Part shown: one piece after another, positions 5,581 through 7,855 of the stretch
Layout of the letters: the number at the start of each line of letters is the position of its first letter
How positions within the stretch are numbered: position 1 is the stretch's first letter
Source: Gammaproteobacteria bacterium
GTDB taxonomy: Bacteria > Pseudomonadota > Gammaproteobacteria > PS1 > Pseudothioglobaceae
NCBI GenBank assembly: GCA_015658965.1
Contig: DQNX01000071.1
Coordinates: 1-7,855 of the forward strand
Reading direction: 5' to 3'
DNA: 7,855 nucleotides
Notes under the pieces: generated by a model
Database searches by the model: none
The model's input: only the letters and a program-made list of their open reading frames with translations
What the model was told of the DNA's origin: nothing
Made by a program: the position numbers and the translations under genes

Positions 5581-5898
5581 CTACATTTGCAGCAAGAACA
5601 TGTACAAGAGCGTGCCTGAGAGAATGCTTAACAATGGATTAGATTTCCATAAATGCACTGTAACTGTCAACAGTACAGCTGCCACAGTATAAAGCCCAGT
5701 ATCGGCGGTTAAATCTATATCTTTCAACACATAAACCACCAAAATACTCATAATCATTGGTGGCATATATTTGGCAATATAACGCATGGTCGGGTGTTGA
5801 CTATGGTTACGAAAAAAGATAAAGGGTGTAATTCTTGTTGCGAATGTCGCTATTGTCATGACCAAAACAACTGTCAAAATGTATTCTGTATTACTCAT
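5581..5898 (-). CDS. azlD: AzlD family small subunit of branched-chain amino acid exporter
   Basis: A 105-residue inner-membrane protein with four predicted transmembrane helices and the AzlD family's ATFATRITPFIFF segment (about 17-29), where the Arg and the Pro-Phe pair are conserved. Normal length for the family (about 100-110). AzlD works with AzlC, together equivalent to YgaZH in E. coli, exporting branched-chain amino acids (notably valine in E. coli, or leucine analogues in Bacillus). The start overlaps the end of azlC by 8 bases in another frame, so translation is coupled. Other members of the AzlCD group may export different substrates, so the substrate is by analogy. Confidence 0.88.
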   Translation of the reverse strand: MSNTEYILTVVLVMTIATFATRITPFIFFRNHSQHPTMRYIAKYMPPMIMSILVVYVLKDIDLTADTGLYTVAAVLLTVTVHLWKSNPLLSILSGTLLYMFLLQM

Positions 5899-6562
5899 GC
5901 AGTTTTTTAATTAGGTTGTTTGTTATCAACAAGGTTACAGATAGCGCAATACTACTTAGCAGCATTTGTTCTGCAAATAAATACAAAGCAACTGCTGAAG
6001 ATATAATTGCAATAACAAAGGGCAATAAACGCTTTATCTTCTTCCACTGCTCTATAACCAAAACAATAAATAAGGCTGTTAAGGTAAATTCCATCCCTTG
6101 CGTATGAACATTGAAAGACTCTCCAATTACAGCGCCCAATGTACAACTAATAACCCAATAACTATGATTTAGAGCGGTTATAAGAAAATATTGGCGCTCT
6201 TTTTTAGCGTTATCCTCTGGATTAATCGTTGTCACTAAAGAATAGGTTTCATCAGTAAGTCCAAACGCAAGATACACTTTTCTTAACCCCCAATTTCCAT
6301 AATTATTCAGCATAGATAAACCATAAAATAGATGCCTAGAATTTATCAAGAAAGTAGCCATAGCAATTTCAGTTAAGCTGACACCTGCGGCCAATAACCC
6401 AATAATCATAAATTGTGCTGTACCGGCATAAACAAAAAATGCCATTAATGTAGCCAAATACCAAGGATAGCCCAAATCTTGAAACAACATTCCAAACGCC
6501 ATTCCTAGTGGTATATATCCAAACAATACCGGGAGAGTGCTTTTCATAACACTCTGTGTCAT
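5891..6562 (-). CDS. azlC: AzlC family large subunit of branched-chain amino acid exporter
   Basis: With the start chosen here the protein is 223 residues (family about 230-250). It opens MTQSVMKSTLPVLFGYIPLGMAFGML, where LPVLFGYIPLGMAFG is the family's N-terminal signature a few residues after the start, and continues with FVYAGTAQFMIIGLL and NSRHLFYGLSM, both conserved in AzlC/YgaZ; five to seven transmembrane helices follow. The frame stays open upstream to an ATG at 6700, but that adds 46 residues unlike the family and overlaps accA by 64 bp on the other strand, so it is rejected. An in-frame TTG at 6610-6608 is possible but has no ribosome binding site. A second ATG 15 bases inside (M at 6547) is an alternative. 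The start overlaps the stop of a short Leu-rich upstream ORF. Forms an operon with azlD. Confidence 0.9.
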   Translation of the reverse strand: MTQSVMKSTLPVLFGYIPLGMAFGMLFQDLGYPWYLATLMAFFVYAGTAQFMIIGLLAAGVSLTEIAMATFLINSRHLFYGLSMLNNYGNWGLRKVYLAFGLTDETYSLVTTINPEDNAKKERQYFLITALNHSYWVISCTLGAVIGESFNVHTQGMEFTLTALFIVLVIEQWKKIKRLLPFVIAIISSAVALYLFAEQMLLSSIALSVTLLITNNLIKKLHE

Positions 6563-6594
6563 AAGCCTAAAGAGCGTAGTGTGAGTAAGTCCAT
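6559..6594 (-). promoter_or_regulatory. Leu-rich upstream ORF ahead of azlC
   Basis: On the minus strand an ATG at 6594-6592 opens an 11-codon frame, MDLLTLRSLGL, ending in a TGA at 6561-6559 that overlaps the azlC ATG as ATGA. Five of eleven residues are leucine (three TTA, one CTC, one CTA codon). The azlC start itself has only a weak AGG close by, so ribosomes ending on this frame could feed azlC by coupling. Because AzlCD exports branched-chain amino acids, a leucine-responsive leader is conceivable, but chance is not excluded: no ribosome binding site or attenuator stem-loops are clear. Confidence 0.3.
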
Positions 6595-6595
6595 C

Positions 6596-6604
6596 TGCTA
6601 TAAT
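6596..6604 (+). promoter_or_regulatory. Extended -10 promoter for accA
   Basis: TGCTATAAT matches the extended -10 consensus (TGnTATAAT) exactly. The -35 position 17 bp upstream (GTAGTG) is poor, which fits an extended -10 promoter. Transcription would start near 6611, about 25 bases before the accA ATG. It lies on the opposite strand across the start of the Leu-rich upstream ORF of azlC, so the two divergent transcripts share this 75-bp region. Confidence 0.5.
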
Positions 6605-6636
6605 TTCCAATATTATTAATATAAATTTAACGCAAT

Positions 6637-7587
6637 ATGAACTTGGATTACCTTGATTTTGAACAACCCATTGCTGACCTGGAAGGCAAGATTGCTGCAC
6701 TTGGCAATATTAAAGAACAGGCCGATATTGTTGAAGAATTGGAAGCGTTAAAAGTAAAAAGCGTCGCACTGACTAAAAGAATATTTTCTTCATTATCGGA
6801 TTGGCAAGTTGCCCAACTGGCGCGTCATCCAAAACGCTTATACACGCTTGATTATATCGATACCGTGTTTGAAGAATTTACCGAACTGCATGGCGACCGA
6901 GCTTATGGCGACGATCACGCCATTATTGGTGGTATTGCCAAACTTGATGGTCAATCCGTTATATTTATTGGCCAACAAAAAGGCCGCTCAACCAAAGAAA
7001 AACTCAAGTACAACTTTGGTATGCCACGTCCAGAAGGCTACCGAAAAGCATTGCGCCTAATGAAAATGGCTGAAAAATTCAACCTGCCTGTCATTACCTT
7101 TATCGACACCCCAGGCGCTTATCCCGGTATTGGCGCTGAAGAGCGCGGTCAATCCGAAGCTATTGCTAAAAACCTCTTCGAGATGTCCACACTCGCCACC
7201 CCTATTATTTCGGTGGTTATTGGCGAAGGTGGCTCAGGTGGCGCACTGGCGATTGGTGTGGCGGATATCATGATGATGTTTGAATATTCTATTTACTCGG
7301 TCATTTCACCAGAAGGTTGTGCCTCTATCCTATACAAAGATGTCACCAAAGCTAGCGTTGCTGCTGAATCGCTCAAACTCACCAGCAAGCATCTTAAAAA
7401 AAATGGCTTAATTGATATCATTATTGACGAGCCACTCGGTGGCATCCATCGTGATCCTGATAAAGCACGTAAATTGCTTAAAAATGCGCTAAAAAAACAA
7501 CTGCAAGTAGTGGACAAAATGACCACTGATCAGTTGGTACAAGCTCGAGCAGAAAAACTACTAAGCTTTGGAAAATTTAAAGAATAA
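6637..7587 (+). CDS. accA: Acetyl-CoA carboxylase carboxyltransferase subunit alpha
   Basis: A 316-residue protein of the same length as E. coli AccA (319) and similar throughout: NLDYLDFEQPIADLE at the start, the helical N-terminal segment to about 60, QLARHPKRLYTLDY at 60-73, HGDRAYGDD at 85-93, GQQKGR at 112-117, ITFIDTPGAYPGIGAEERGQ at 153-171, the oxyanion-hole region GEGGSGGALAIG at 196-207 and SVISPEGCASI at 221-231. With AccD it forms the carboxyltransferase that moves the carboxyl group from biotin on AccB to acetyl-CoA, giving malonyl-CoA, the committed step of fatty-acid synthesis in the cytoplasm. The ATG at 6637 fits the family's N-terminus although no clear ribosome binding site precedes it. 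It is followed by an overlapping tilS, an arrangement seen in gammaproteobacteria, where tilS often lies close to accA. Confidence 0.97.
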   Translation: MNLDYLDFEQPIADLEGKIAALGNIKEQADIVEELEALKVKSVALTKRIFSSLSDWQVAQLARHPKRLYTLDYIDTVFEEFTELHGDRAYGDDHAIIGGIAKLDGQSVIFIGQQKGRSTKEKLKYNFGMPRPEGYRKALRLMKMAEKFNLPVITFIDTPGAYPGIGAEERGQSEAIAKNLFEMSTLATPIISVVIGEGGSGGALAIGVADIMMMFEYSIYSVISPEGCASILYKDVTKASVAAESLKLTSKHLKKNGLIDIIIDEPLGGIHRDPDKARKLLKNALKKQLQVVDKMTTDQLVQARAEKLLSFGKFKE

Positions 7588-7855
7588 AGACCCCTTCCTT
7601 GAGGGTAAAAAACTCATCATCGCCTTAAGCGGCGGCATTGATTCTGTCGTACTGCTTCATTATCTTTATGCGCACTACCCTGACAACCTGCGCGCTGTTC
7701 ATTGTAATCATCACTTGTCAAAACATAGTACTGAATGGGGTGAATTTTGTAAAGATTTGTGTCAAAAATTAAATATTCCTTACTCAGTTTTTGATATATT
7801 CATCGAAAATGAATCTAACATTGAAGAAAATGCCCGTAAAAAACGCTATTTTTCA
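7568..7855 (+). CDS. tilS: tRNA(Ile)-lysidine synthase, N-terminal part (runs off window)
   Basis: The first 96 codons of TilS; the gene is cut by the right edge (full length is usually 400-450 residues). The PP-loop ATP-pyrophosphatase motif ALSGGIDSVVLLHYL is present about 19 residues in, followed by AVHCNHHLSKHSTEW, corresponding to the family's HVNHGLR...S block, and NIEENARKKRYF, matching the E..AR..RY block. TilS joins lysine to C34 of the CAU-anticodon tRNA-Ile so that it reads AUA. No ATG or GTG lies in frame before the PP-loop; upstream the frame stops at 7562-7564, so the TTG at 7568 is the only usual start codon and gives (M)ENLKNKDPFLEGKK before the loop, a normal lead-in. This start lies 20 bases inside accA, indicating a shared message. 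No good ribosome binding site is seen. Confidence 0.9.
   Translation, partial: MENLKNKDPFLEGKKLIIALSGGIDSVVLLHYLYAHYPDNLRAVHCNHHLSKHSTEWGEFCKDLCQKLNIPYSVFDIFIENESNIEENARKKRYFS

Noticed and set aside
6563..6700. A 46-residue N-terminal extension of AzlC starting at 6700
   Set aside because: It overlaps the start of accA by 64 bp on the opposite strand, does not resemble AzlC N-termini, and the ATG at 6562 places the conserved LPVLFGYIPLG motif at the usual distance from the start.
7590..7606. Hairpin as terminator between accA and tilS
   Set aside because: The stem is only about 4 bp (CCCT/AGGG), no T-run follows on the plus strand, and it lies inside the tilS coding sequence.
1..7855. CRISPR array, tRNA, rRNA, prophage, toxin-antitoxin or defence system
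   Set aside because: I saw no regularly spaced repeats, no tRNA-like cloverleaf or rRNA sequence, no integrase or phage genes, and every sizeable gene has a housekeeping or conserved-family assignment.

Overview
The window reads as a compact, AT-rich bacterial chromosome segment, most likely from a gammaproteobacterium. The gene set supports this: a DjlA-type membrane co-chaperone, an IbaG-like BolA protein, a cbb3 oxidase assembly factor (CcoS), AccA followed directly by TilS, and a PiT transporter paired with a DUF47 protein. The small genome style (gene gaps of 2-10 bp, overlapping starts and stops) and low GC recall marine sulfur-oxidising SUP05/Thioglobus-like lineages. That genus-level idea is a guess from impression, not shown by the sequence. 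Nothing here is a phage, plasmid, CRISPR array, defence island, rRNA or tRNA.

Layout. 1-88: the left edge, with only undecided fragments. 89-2465 (minus strand): an apparent operon transcribed right to left, consisting of a RhlE-like DEAD-box RNA helicase, DjlA, and a small secreted protein of unknown function. 2545-2905 (plus strand, divergent): two tiny overlapping Cys-rich genes, a DUF1289 protein missed by length cut-offs and a CPXCG-motif protein. 2909-5098 (minus): DUF47/PhoU-like protein, then a PiT phosphate transporter, then an IbaG-like BolA protein, a tight three-gene operon with a good promoter candidate. 5164-5343 (minus): ccoS, 59 residues, standing alone. 5344-5580: a 237-bp intergenic stretch holding a possible insertion-sequence relic (transposase tail plus a terminal-repeat-like end), an imperfect inverted repeat and a likely ccoS promoter. 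5581-6562 (minus): azlC-azlD, a two-component amino-acid exporter, with a Leu-rich 11-codon upstream ORF. 6637-7855 (plus): accA (fatty-acid synthesis) overlapping the start of tilS (tRNA-Ile lysidine synthase), which runs off the right edge.

Most genes are ordinary housekeeping: RNA remodelling and protein folding, phosphate import, iron-sulfur/redox handling, respiration, amino-acid efflux, lipid synthesis and tRNA modification. I found no convincing undescribed multi-gene system. The points most worth a second look are small-scale: the Leu-rich upstream ORF whose stop overlaps the azlC start, a probable leaderless start for the DUF1289 gene, a Cys-Asn-Cys in the metal-ligand loop of the BolA protein, and the relic in front of ccoS whose end may supply part of the ccoS promoter.
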